Positions 34,182 to 41,938 of a stretch of 64,000 bases of DNA are shown here, piece after piece (within the stretch, counting starts at the first letter, position 1; each line of letters opens with the position of its first letter). Source of the stretch: Methanobacterium_B sp963703015 (GTDB taxonomy: Archaea; Methanobacteriota; Methanobacteria; Methanobacteriales; Methanobacteriaceae). A model generated the notes under the pieces. The model did no database searches. It worked only from the letters and a program-made list of their open reading frames with translations, and was not told where the DNA came from. The stretch spans positions 310,001-374,000 of the forward strand of contig OY969779.1 in the NCBI GenBank assembly GCA_963703015.1, read 5' to 3'. Both the position numbers and the translations under genes were made by a program.

Positions 34182-35879
34182 TTATTTCCCTGTTTTTTGC
34201 GTGTTTTTGGTGTTTTCCGTGTTTATGTTTGCAGTTTCATTTGTTTTTGTTTCACCTCGCATTGCAGATAGTATGGCTGCTACTATGGATAGTAACGCTC
34301 CGAAGAGGAATGAAATTTTTAGTGATGGTAGGAATGCATTGGCAAATGTGGTTGGGAACCATGTGGTGCCATTTAATGTGCTGATGGTTGTTGAGGGTAT
34401 TTGAGCCACCATTTGTGGGGGCAGTGCATTTAACAAGGTGTCCACAGGATTGTATCCTAAAAATGCTGCAAACAATGCTCCTGTAGGGGGAATGTTTGAA
34501 AATACTGGTGCCAGTTGTGATGCTCCGATTGTTGCAAGTGATGATGCCATGGAATCTGGAAATTTCTGTGTTATTCCCACTATGAGTATGGTGAAAAATA
34601 TTGCCATGCTTGCTGTCATCGCTGTGTTGTTTAGTGTTTGCATCATTCCAGATGCCACACCCCTGTTTTGTGGTGGTACTGAATTCATTATTGATGAGCT
34701 GTTGGGAGATCCGAACATTCCAGAACCTACACCCATGAGGAACAGTACTGAACCAAATTCAATGTAGCTGAAGTTGTAGGGCATTATAGCCAGGAGTATG
34801 AATGCTAATGCTGTGACGAGCATTCCAAGTGTTGCAATCCACCTTGGACCATATTTGTCCGACAGTGCTCCTGATACTGGACCCATTATGAATATTCCGA
34901 GTGTTAAGGGTATCATGTAAATTCCAGCCCAAAATGGTGTTGATTCGTAGCTGTAACCGTGAAGTGGAAGCCATACGCCCTGTAAGAGTAATATTAACAC
35001 GAACATTACTGCTCCTCTGTTTATTGATGCTAAAAATCCTGCTATGTTTGCGTAGGTGAACATCCTGTTTTTAAAGAGATCCATCTTGAACATTGGGGAT
35101 TCAACCCTTTTTTCAATGAATGGGAAGATTACAAGTAATGCTGCTCCAACTATCATTGATAGTACAACCCATGGATTGTGCCATCCCATGAGTTCAGTTT
35201 TGTAGGGCATTAATCCATAGGTAACTCCCACCAAAAGCAGTGTTATACCTCCCATGAATGCCAGGTTACCCCAGATATCGAGTTTGGTTTTAACGTCCTT
35301 TATGGATATTTCCTTAAGTTTAACGGATAATATTGTTGCAATCAATCCGAATGGCACGCTCAATAGGAATATGTACCTCCAGTCCAGGGTTGCAAGGACA
35401 CCTCCAAGTACGAGTCCAAGGAACTGGCCAGCCATTATTGCCACCATGTTGATGCCTATGGCCTTTCCAAGTTCGTTTCTTGGAAACGCGTCTGCAACGA
35501 TGGCTGCACTGTTTGCCATAAATAGAGCTGTCCCTACTGCTTGAAATATTCTAAATAGGATTATTTCCATGGCCCCTGCATCTCCGGTGGACGGTGTGAA
35601 GTAGAGCAGTATGGATCCTATTGTGAATATGATGAGGCCCAGTCGGAACATCTTTATTCTTCCAAACATATCAGATAATCTTCCAAAGCTTAGTAGGAGT
35701 GTTGCTGTGACAAGACTGTAACCCATGAGTATCCATAGGAGGTACTGGAATGAGTTTAGGGGATCTACATGTATCCCATTAAAAATCGCTGGAAGGGATA
35801 TTAGAACTATGCTTATGTTTATCATGCCCATGAGGGAAGATATGAGCACCACCAATAATGCCATCCATTTGTATTGCAT
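34182..35879 (-). CDS. DHA2-family MFS multidrug exporter
   Basis: A 565-residue proton-driven exporter of the EmrB/QacA (14-helix) class. Signs include SFGRLSDMFGRIKMFRLGLI (loop 2-3 motif), PRNELGKAIGINMVA, LGLVLGGVLATLDWRYIF (motif C with GG) and GPVSGALSDKYGPRW in the second half. A larger extracytoplasmic loop is seen near 480-520. GGAGGT is seven bases before ATG 35879. It is followed by its putative MarR regulator. Substrates are unknown. Confidence 0.94.
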   Translation of the reverse strand: MQYKWMALLVVLISSLMGMINISIVLISLPAIFNGIHVDPLNSFQYLLWILMGYSLVTATLLLSFGRLSDMFGRIKMFRLGLIIFTIGSILLYFTPSTGDAGAMEIILFRIFQAVGTALFMANSAAIVADAFPRNELGKAIGINMVAIMAGQFLGLVLGGVLATLDWRYIFLLSVPFGLIATILSVKLKEISIKDVKTKLDIWGNLAFMGGITLLLVGVTYGLMPYKTELMGWHNPWVVLSMIVGAALLVIFPFIEKRVESPMFKMDLFKNRMFTYANIAGFLASINRGAVMFVLILLLQGVWLPLHGYSYESTPFWAGIYMIPLTLGIFIMGPVSGALSDKYGPRWIATLGMLVTALAFILLAIMPYNFSYIEFGSVLFLMGVGSGMFGSPNSSSIMNSVPPQNRGVASGMMQTLNNTAMTASMAIFFTILIVGITQKFPDSMASSLATIGASQLAPVFSNIPPTGALFAAFLGYNPVDTLLNALPPQMVAQIPSTTISTLNGTTWFPTTFANAFLPSLKISFLFGALLSIVAAILSAMRGETKTNETANINTENTKNTQKTGK

Positions 35880-35968
35880 TTACTTTACCTCCATCTTGTT
35901 TTGAGTATTTTTTGTACGTGGTTGAGGGATTAGTTTCATATTTTTTTCTCCAAAAATTACAACAATTA

Positions 35969-36035
35969 TTGCATAATACAACTATTGTCTTATGCAAGTA
36001 TTGGTGAACTGTTATAAATACTTGCCTAGTGCAAG
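35969..36035 (-). promoter_or_regulatory. Exporter promoter with paired MarR-like sites
   Basis: ATTGTCTTATGCAAG (35984-35998) and CTTGCCTAGTGCAAG (36021-36035) share a TTG-N7-CAA core. A TATA-like TATTTATAAC on the minus strand lies between them. TTGCATAA at 35969-35976 forms a perfect inverted repeat with TTATGCAA inside the first site. Binding to either site would cover the TATA box. Confidence 0.6.
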
Positions 36036-36226
36036 AGTTGTGTGTAGAAAACTGACCTAACCACCAAAATAAGTGGAGTTACTAGGGACAAAAATGGTTT
36101 AAAAAAGGTAAAAGTATGTGGAATCACCCAAATTATAAATTTTCAAAAATACATATCCATTAGTACACAATAAAAAAAAATTTAGTTTAAAGGGAATCTT
36201 GTGACTCAAGTTTGGAGGTTTAAGTT

Positions 36227-36712
36227 ATGGCTGAAATAATTCAAAAGATCACACCATTCTTATGGTTCGGTGAAAATGCTTATGAAGCTGCCAATTTTTA
36301 CGTGTCCATATTCAGGAACTCAAGGATAAAAAAGGTGGTTCGATACACTGAAGCTGGGCCTGGTTCAGCAGACAGTGTTATGACAGTTCAATTTGAACTT
36401 GAGGGCATGGAGTTTACAGCATTAAACGGAGTAACTGACATTGAATTTAATCAAGCTGTTTCCCTGGTTATAAACTGCGAATCACAAGATGAAATCGACT
36501 ACTACTGGGAAAAACTGACAGCTCAAGGTGAAGAACAAGTTTGTGGTTGGCTCAAAGACAAATATGGACTTTCATGGCAAGTGGTGCCCAAAATACTGGT
36601 AGAATACCTGTCAGATTCTGACCAGAAAAGAGTTAAAAATGTGACTGAAGCCATGTTAAAAATGGTTAAAATAGACATTGAAGAACTAAAACAAGCCTAC
36701 ACAAAAGAATAA
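36227..36712 (+). CDS. PhnB-like VOC-family protein
   Basis: A 161-residue VOC-fold protein of the PhnB/DUF1338-like subgroup: ITPFLWFGENAYEAANFYVS, KVVRYTEAGPGSADSVMTVQ, QFELEGMEFTALNGV and CGWLKDKYGLSWQVVPK. Relatives are often annotated as 3-demethylubiquinone methyltransferase, which is misleading for an archaeon. Metal-ligand residues are not clear. GGAGG is seven bases before ATG. Convergent with the SRPBCC gene. Confidence 0.88.
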   Translation: MAEIIQKITPFLWFGENAYEAANFYVSIFRNSRIKKVVRYTEAGPGSADSVMTVQFELEGMEFTALNGVTDIEFNQAVSLVINCESQDEIDYYWEKLTAQGEEQVCGWLKDKYGLSWQVVPKILVEYLSDSDQKRVKNVTEAMLKMVKIDIEELKQAYTKE

Positions 36713-36724
36713 AAAAAAGGATAC

Positions 36725-36760
36725 GTTACTGTTAATCAGTAACTAATCCACTACTTTTTT
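36725..36760. terminator. Hairpin between convergent genes
   Basis: GTTACTG and CAGTAAC (36725-36743) around TTAAT, with a T7 run at 36754-36760 for the plus strand and an A-rich side for the minus strand. Confidence 0.6.
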
Positions 36761-37245
36761 TAGTCTTGCATTGATTTTAATAGTTCATCGAGCTGTTTGT
36801 AGGAATCCCTTACACCTTCTTCCATGTTGCTTGCAATCATCCCATCCCTGTCTTCAACAGATAAGAAAACTGATTGCTCTTGGATTTCGGTTTTGTTTCC
36901 TTCTAACGCAACGAACTTTACTGATTCAAGAATTACATGGCCTTTTTCAGGTAAACCTTCAAATTCAAAGGTTCCAATAATTCTTTCATTTGGTTCAACC
37001 TCATGGTTTACACCATGAAAACCGAACTCGTTTCCAGCTTCATCACTTTGGATGTATCTCCAGGAACCTCCAGATTCAGGTTCAAATAGTTTCAGATCTG
37101 TTTTCATGCCCACAGGACCAATCCATTTTGCATAAATCTCCGGGTCAGTAAACGCTTTAAACACCAGTTCACGAGGAGCATCTGCTATGTGTTTGATTAA
37201 AATTTCCTGTTTACCTGGTTCAATCACAATTTCTGTTTCTCCCAT
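36760..37245 (-). CDS. SRPBCC/AHSA1-family protein
   Basis: A 161-residue START-like protein of the Aha1-C type: IADAPRELVFKAFTDPEIYA, KWIGPVGMKTDLKLFEPESG, GSWRYIQSDEAGNEFGFHG and GMIASNMEEGVRDSYKQLDE. Such folds bind hydrophobic ligands. Convergence with the PhnB-like gene recalls the frequent pairing of these two families in bacteria, though function remains unknown. Confidence 0.9.
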   Translation of the reverse strand: MGETEIVIEPGKQEILIKHIADAPRELVFKAFTDPEIYAKWIGPVGMKTDLKLFEPESGGSWRYIQSDEAGNEFGFHGVNHEVEPNERIIGTFEFEGLPEKGHVILESVKFVALEGNKTEIQEQSVFLSVEDRDGMIASNMEEGVRDSYKQLDELLKSMQD

Positions 37246-37566
37246 CTATACCATCATCCTCTAATTGTTTAAACAAGATTCAAATAATACTTCCAAACAT
37301 TACCAAAAAAACCGGGATATGAAGTGAATTATTTCAAGAACACCTCAGTGTGTTAATTATATGATTTTAAAACCAAATATAACTATTGAATGTAAATCCA
37401 TTTTAAAAAAAATTTATTCTAGAAGAAACAAAATAATACTCAAAGGGTTAAAAAAAACTTGAAATAATGTGAAAATTTTTTAGGATTAACTCTAAATTGG
37501 AAATTTGGGACCGTAATAACTGGAACATGCACATATGGAATCATTAAATTTTAGGGGTGGAACAAT
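37246..37566. other. Promoter gap
   Basis: About 320 AT-rich bases between divergent genes. The only feature I see is GGGGTGG at about 37554-37560, the ribosome binding site of the next gene. Confidence 0.45.
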
Positions 37567-38325
37567 ATGATGCTTGTAATTTCTGATTTGCATTTAGGAT
37601 ACAAAAAAAGTAACACAAATGCATTCTACAATTTCTTAGATGATTACAACACTAAATTAGATCATTTAATACTTCTAGGTGATTTTTTCGATTTCTGGAG
37701 GAAAAATAACTCTGAAATTGTGCTTGAACATGAAAAAATCCTGGATAAACTTCTAGATCTTGAAGCCAAGAAGATCCATTACATCGCAGGAAATCATGAT
37801 TATTACATGTTAAAACTCAAAGAAAGGTACGGTGATAACTTTCCATTTGAAGTTAAGAAAAATTTGAGGCTGGAAGATAATGATAAAACATTCTATTTCA
37901 CACATGGTTATGAATTTGAAGCTGTACGACTTGAACCATTCACAATCGACATGTACGAAGATTTCAGCGAAAAAATGTGCTTCAGTGAAGATGTTATAGG
38001 TGGAGTTGCAGGTCAAATATGGGATATCATCCAGCGAAGCGACATTAAGGAAAGGCTCGAAAAGAATCCAAGAGAAAGGTTTGAAACATCTGAAGAATCG
38101 TTGAAAATATATAAAATGGCTATTTCAACGGGAAAATGTTATCTTTTCGGTATGAAACCCCATGAACGATTGGTGTTTGGACATACACACGGCCCATTTA
38201 TAAATCAAAACAAAACCGTGGCAAATGCAGGTTCCTGGACTGAAGAACTTAAAAATAAGGACTATCAAAACAGCTACATTGAAATAAATAATGGAGATAT
38301 GGAACTTAAATTCTACAGGGAATGA
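37567..38325 (+). CDS. Metallophosphoesterase (LpxH-like)
   Basis: A 252-residue calcineurin-like phosphoesterase with MLVISDLHLGY, LILLGDFFDFWRKN (the GDFFD form of LpxH and its relatives), IAGNHDYYM, YFTHGYEFEA and FGHTHGPF. Archaea lack lipid A, so the LpxH-like form here must act on another pyrophosphate or nucleotide substrate. GGGGTGG lies seven to thirteen bases before ATG. The remnant of a histidine kinase follows directly. Confidence 0.9.
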   Translation: MMLVISDLHLGYKKSNTNAFYNFLDDYNTKLDHLILLGDFFDFWRKNNSEIVLEHEKILDKLLDLEAKKIHYIAGNHDYYMLKLKERYGDNFPFEVKKNLRLEDNDKTFYFTHGYEFEAVRLEPFTIDMYEDFSEKMCFSEDVIGGVAGQIWDIIQRSDIKERLEKNPRERFETSEESLKIYKMAISTGKCYLFGMKPHERLVFGHTHGPFINQNKTVANAGSWTEELKNKDYQNSYIEINNGDMELKFYRE

Positions 38326-38368
38326 AGATAGTTTCTGAGTTGAATTTTAACACACCTAACCCTAAGCA

Positions 38369-38488
38369 GTGTCAAATTGTATCACTGAATTGAAAAATAA
38401 AGGTAAAACAGAGCAAATATCAGTATCTCTTCTAAACCATGGATATAGCTACCTGCTTGTAGTTAGTGATGATGGTGTGGGACTGTGA
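38369..38488 (+). pseudogene. Histidine-kinase ATPase fragment
   Basis: A 39-codon open stretch ends LNHGYSYLLVVSDDGVGL and a stop. The end is the G1 box of a HATPase domain, and the start (VSNCITELKNKGKTEQISVS) matches the N-box helix to strand path of HisKA_2-type kinases. No start, no G2 box and no dimerisation domain are present, so this is a gene fossil. The frame is intact over the fragment. It is not the 3' end of the adjacent metallophosphoesterase. Confidence 0.7.
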
Positions 38489-38531
38489 AAATTTAGAATT
38501 TATAAAGAAGTGGAGGGAAAAAATGGCGGTT

Positions 38532-38738
38532 TTATCCTCCATGTATCATGTTGAGTACCTTGATCTTGTCACTGCTTTTTAATACATCGCTTTCCATTAC
38601 AATCACATTATTTTTCTCTATAACTGCTGAAAATGCAGATATTTTTAATGTTTCTAGAAGTTTTTTTCCAGTTATTTCTTTGGCATCGATTTCTACAGTC
38701 TCATCATTGCCCATTCCATCCGTGGTTAAAACTTTCAA
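38532..38738 (-). CDS. ThiS/MoaD-like beta-grasp protein
   Basis: A 68-residue ubiquitin-like protein ending in Gly-Gly (KIKVLNMIHGG), the hallmark of sulfur carriers (ThiS, MoaD) and archaeal SAMPs, whose C-terminus is adenylated and thiocarboxylated. The pattern VEIDAKEITGKKLLETLKIS and AVIEKNNVIVMESDVLKSSD fits the fold. The start is TTG 38738, after GGGGATGA. No E1-like (ThiF/MoeB) gene is near. The Cys-rich microprotein at 38825-38920 lies just upstream on the same strand. Confidence 0.85.
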   Translation of the reverse strand: MKVLTTDGMGNDETVEIDAKEITGKKLLETLKISAFSAVIEKNNVIVMESDVLKSSDKIKVLNMIHGG

Positions 38739-38824
38739 TGTTTCATCCCCATTTATTTATTATTTTTTGCAAAAAAATTTGGTTAAAAAAAATAATTAAA
38801 TTTGTATTCAATATATTCTTTTTT

Positions 38825-38920
38825 TTATTCTTCTGCATCTGCCATTACACCGTACTCTATTTCTATTTCACAGCCTTTAGGGCCGCAGCAGAAGTGTTGC
38901 AGATCAAACTTAACTAACAT
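38825..38920 (-). CDS. Cys-rich microprotein (31 aa)
   Basis: A 31-residue frame starting MLVKFDLQHFCCGPKGCEIE and ending YGVMADAEE. It has an ideal GGAGGT ribosome binding site seven bases before ATG 38920, so it is probably translated. The motif CCGPKGC concentrates three cysteines in seven residues, suitable for metal or sulfur transfer. It precedes the ThiS-like gene by 86 bases and follows the FMN-binding-protein gene, so all three may be one minus-strand unit. The family is unknown to me. Confidence 0.65.
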   Translation of the reverse strand: MLVKFDLQHFCCGPKGCEIEIEYGVMADAEE

Positions 38921-38970
38921 GATTTACCTCCAAATTTTTTAGTGATCATCTGGATCAACCATCAATTCTT

Positions 38971-39369
38971 TTATTCTACTAATTTTCCTGCATCTGGACC
39001 AGGTTGTACAGAGTAAACCTCTTCAACATCCAGTATTACTGCTGCGAAGGGGTTTAATTGTGCCATGACACTTTTAGCCCATTCGACTGCGTCATCATAA
39101 TTTTTACCTGATTCTTCGATCTTCACACTTCCCTTAAACTGGTATGGGCATTCAGAGACGTTTCCAACAATTATTGATGCCTTGGGATTGTTTTTAAGAT
39201 TTTGAATGGTTTTTTTCATGAAGTTGGCAACTAGTAAAACTGTTTTGTTGTCCAATGGCTTTGCCAGTCCTATTGGAACAACGTTAGGGGTTCCGTCTGC
39301 TGCAGCAGTTGCCAAAAATACTAGGTTGTTCTTTGTTATGTTATCCATCATTTCTTGATTCATTACCAT
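38971..39369 (-). CDS. Pyridoxamine-5'-phosphate-oxidase-like FMN-binding protein
   Basis: A 132-residue split-barrel flavin- or F420-binding protein: MDNITKNNLVFLATAAADGT, PNVVPIGLAKPLDNKTVLLV and MKKTIQNLKNNPKASIIVGN. It is of the short PNPOx-like type, usually binding FMN in a dimer; catalytic function unknown. GGAAGGTG precedes ATG 39369. The promoter contains copy 2 of the 41-bp element. Divergently transcribed from the Cys-containing regulator. Confidence 0.9.
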   Translation of the reverse strand: MVMNQEMMDNITKNNLVFLATAAADGTPNVVPIGLAKPLDNKTVLLVANFMKKTIQNLKNNPKASIIVGNVSECPYQFKGSVKIEESGKNYDDAVEWAKSVMAQLNPFAAVILDVEEVYSVQPGPDAGKLVE

Positions 39370-39426
39370 TTAAACACCTTCCATTTATTTTTTTTTAACT
39401 TCACTCCAACTATATGTCCTAATATT

Positions 39427-39467
39427 AATATATACTAAACCGTCATAAAAATATACCTTGTACAGTT
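39427..39467 (-). promoter_or_regulatory. Shared 41-bp promoter/operator element, copy 2
   Basis: Matches 20088-20128 at 36 of 41 positions without gaps, the first 20 being identical (AATATATACTAAACCGTCAT). On the minus strand it provides a TATA-like sequence and upstream blocks 58 bases before the FMN-binding-protein start. It also lies 71 bases upstream of the divergent regulator gene. Confidence 0.75.
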
Positions 39468-39537
39468 CAATGTACTTCAATGACTGTTTTAGTTAAGAAA
39501 CAAACCTTTATTTATTTAGAAAACCATAGATGATCAC

Positions 39538-40287
39538 ATGTTAAATATGGATGAATATGAGGTTTTAAATACAAATAACGTTAATGAGAAGTTGGAAAAG
39601 ATACATCAAGATGTTAAACGATTGATGGAAAAATCTAACCAAGATTATTTAGAGCTCATGTTAAACAATCTCCGAAAGGATTTTACACGTTCCATCATAA
39701 CCTATCTGAAGGATGATACTCAAAACAGGTTGGATAATAACATGGAAACCTGTGAAATGAAACCAACATGTAAAGAAGTTTTCACAGACTTTTTAAATGG
39801 CAACACAGAACTTCTAAAGAACAACAATGTAACAGAAACATCTATCAAAGAAAAAAAGGATGAACTGACAAAGATAAAAGATAAAGCCCCCTACAGTAAA
39901 TGTGAAACCTGTTTTAGTGAGGTTCAAACTTTATTCAATCAACAGTTAAACCTAATTCGATCAAACGACATCTACAACAGCGAAAGTGCCCCTGAGGATA
40001 AACCTAAGATCTCTTCAATACAAGAAAAAAAACTGGTCAAAGAAGTTTTAGATCCCATCTCAAACAAACAGAGGCTACAGATATTAAAGGAAATGTCAAG
40101 CAAAGCCCAGTCATTCAGTGCTCTTTCTGAACTCACAGGTCTTCGAGGAGGAAATCTTTTGTTTCACATTCAAAAATTACAAGACCATGATTTAATCATT
40201 CAAAGACACGAACGTGGCGACTACATGATAACAAATAAGGGATTCAATCTTTTAATGTTACTTGCAGAATTTCAAAAACAACTTTAA
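39538..40287 (+). CDS. Winged-helix regulator with Cys-containing N-terminal domain
   Basis: A 249-residue protein. The C-terminal 80 residues form an ArsR-like winged helix (LVKEVLDPISNKQRLQILKE, then SALSELTGLRGGNLLFHIQK). The long N-terminal part is helical and carries two cysteine pairs, TCEMKPTCKEV and SKCETCFSEV. Spacing would allow a metal site or disulfide switch. It is divergent from the FMN-binding-protein gene, with the shared 41-bp element between them, so it is the obvious candidate regulator. The ligand is unknown. Confidence 0.8.
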   Translation: MLNMDEYEVLNTNNVNEKLEKIHQDVKRLMEKSNQDYLELMLNNLRKDFTRSIITYLKDDTQNRLDNNMETCEMKPTCKEVFTDFLNGNTELLKNNNVTETSIKEKKDELTKIKDKAPYSKCETCFSEVQTLFNQQLNLIRSNDIYNSESAPEDKPKISSIQEKKLVKEVLDPISNKQRLQILKEMSSKAQSFSALSELTGLRGGNLLFHIQKLQDHDLIIQRHERGDYMITNKGFNLLMLLAEFQKQL

Positions 40288-40401
40288 AGTTGCTGATACT
40301 CTAAAATCACGATTAATAATTTACAACATACAGGGTACCTTGTTCATATGCCTGGTGCATCTATGAAGGATTTTACTGCTAATAACCAGCCTAGTTACAG
40401 T

Positions 40402-40433
40402 TTCAAGTTTAAAACTTGAACACTACTTTTTTT
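40402..40433 (+). terminator. Terminator of the winged-helix regulator
   Basis: TTCAAGTTT and AAACTTGAA (40402-40420) around one base, followed by a T7 run at 40427-40433. Confidence 0.65.
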
Positions 40434-40495
40434 ATTTTATTATTTTCAGGTGTAATCCACATTTTTTTAAACTTTTAACGGAAAGCTTAAATACA

Positions 40496-40537
40496 ATGTA
40501 ATATATTTTTAACATTATATGTAATATATTTTTTACA
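40496..40537 (+). promoter_or_regulatory. Direct-repeat operator candidates before the XRE operon
   Basis: ATGTAATATATTTTTAACA (40496) and ATGTAATATATTTTTTACA (40519) differ at one position and start 23 bases apart. Each ends near-palindromically (ATGTAA...TTACAT in the second). One or both may include the TATA box. Confidence 0.5.
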
Positions 40538-40567
40538 TATCTACAAAGTTATTGGCAGGTGAATTTA

Positions 40568-40975
40568 TTGGTAGTAGCAAAAAAAGAATGGTTTAAAGGA
40601 AAAGAGAAAGGAATAGGCTATAAAACATGGCAGGGAAATGTATTTTTATTGGTAATTATCTTAATACAACTAAGTAGCGTATTCCTTTCAATGTACATGG
40701 AAATATTAGGATGGATACTCAGTAGTTTGTTTATATTTCTACTATTCGATGGCATATATGCATCAGTGCAGGCCCTGGATGAACGAGATCAGCAGCATTA
40801 TTCATTGTCCATGAGAAACATGGCTTGGGGAATGATAATAACCATGATAGTGCTTTTCATGCTTTCAAAGTATTTGGTATTTCTCCAAAATGTTATGTGG
40901 GTCCTCTATATAACAGCTGCTGTGGGCTTCGTTGTAGCACAGTTAACCAAACACAAATTAGACAGAGTTTCTTAA
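40568..40975 (+). CDS. Membrane protein paired with an XRE regulator
   Basis: A 135-residue membrane protein with four helices in two pairs: NVFLLVIILIQLSSVFLSMY and ILGWILSSLFIFLLFDGIYA, then MAWGMIITMIVLFMLSKYL and VMWVLYITAAVGFVVAQL. The 41003 gene for an XRE regulator follows 27 bases later. Such membrane-protein/XRE pairs are common in archaea and bacteria, with unknown signal. I start at TTG 40568, six bases after AGGTGAA; GTG 40559 overlaps that site. Confidence 0.75.
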   Translation: MVVAKKEWFKGKEKGIGYKTWQGNVFLLVIILIQLSSVFLSMYMEILGWILSSLFIFLLFDGIYASVQALDERDQQHYSLSMRNMAWGMIITMIVLFMLSKYLVFLQNVMWVLYITAAVGFVVAQLTKHKLDRVS

Positions 40976-41002
40976 AAAAATAGATAATTTACTGTGAAAA
41001 AT

Positions 41003-41209
41003 ATGGAAACAAAAATAAAAGAGTTTCGTAAAGAAATTACGATAACTCAAGAAGAGCTTGCTGAGAAGGTTGATGTTTCAAGACAAACAATTATAGCGCT
41101 TGAAAAAGGCAAATACAACCCATCATTAATTTTAGCATATAAAATTACCAAGGCATTGGGCAGGGATCGAATCGAAGATGTATTCATTTTGGATAAAAAT
41201 CTAAAATAA
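41003..41209 (+). CDS. XRE-family helix-turn-helix regulator (YozG-like)
   Basis: A 68-residue single HTH_3 domain: METKIKEFRKEITITQEELA, EKVDVSRQTIIALEKGKYNP, SLILAYKITKALG. It closes with RIEDVFILDKNL, typical of YozG-like regulators paired with small membrane proteins. GTGA precedes ATG 41003 by five bases; an in-frame GTG at 40994 is less likely. The tandem repeats at 40496-40537 are candidate operators for it. Confidence 0.92.
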   Translation: METKIKEFRKEITITQEELAEKVDVSRQTIIALEKGKYNPSLILAYKITKALGRDRIEDVFILDKNLK

Positions 41210-41316
41210 ATGCACCCTTACATCTGTAGAAGCAATTTTTTTGGGGAAAGGGTTATTTTTATTTTATAATATTTTTAAATTTCATCAAATTAATCAATGG
41301 ATTAAAGGGAGTTATC

Positions 41317-41559
41317 CTATTTTTTCTTCTTTTTATCAGGTTTGACATCTGTTTTTTTCTCAATTTCAAGGACATCCTTGTAGATATCTCCCCAAATTTG
41401 GGTTTTCAAATTGTCATCTGAACCTTCGTTTATTTCCTTAAATCTTTTTTCAAGTCTTTCCAGTTCCTTTTCATGTTGGATAGTATCGTATTTCTTGTTC
41501 AGTTCTTCAAACTTTTTTTCAATTCTTTTAGTATCAGATTTCAAGTATTCAAAATCCAT
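41317..41559 (-). CDS. Coiled-coil hypothetical protein (80 aa)
   Basis: Not recognised. Highly charged: LKSDTKRIEKKFEELNKKYD, ELERLEKRFKEINEGSD and a Lys-rich C-terminus (KPDKKKKK). A coiled coil is likely. I prefer ATG 41559 (MDFEYLKSD), about ten bases after AGGGG, over the in-frame TTG at 41565. Function unknown. Confidence 0.55.
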   Translation of the reverse strand: MDFEYLKSDTKRIEKKFEELNKKYDTIQHEKELERLEKRFKEINEGSDDNLKTQIWGDIYKDVLEIEKKTDVKPDKKKKK

Positions 41560-41938
41560 CAACAATCAGCCCCTGGAAAATTTAAATGTGTGCATAATGA
41601 ATATTATGTGATTTTTCATTAAAGAAATTACCCTTTGTAATTAATAAAAGTTGTATTTTTTTTCAATCTTATTCATAAACTAGGTTTTGACTGAAAGAAT
41701 TAATATGCTCCAATTAAAACTTAATTAACTGTTTAAAATAGTGTTATGATGTTGTAGTGTTCTTGATTTAGATTTACTTAATTGGAAGTGGGAGAATTGA
41801 TATGATGATTATTGAAACAATTTCAAAGCTAAATTTGATTAACCAAAATCCATATATATTATAATTGAGTATTAGTAGTAATGATATTAATTGTTAATAT
41901 TATGAACAGGATATAATCTTAAAAAGGAAGTAAATACA
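41560..41938. other. AT-rich gap
   Basis: About 380 bases. A TATA-like CATATATATTATAATTGAG lies at about 41851-41869, a plausible promoter for the secreted-protein gene at 41939. Nothing else seen. Confidence 0.45.
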
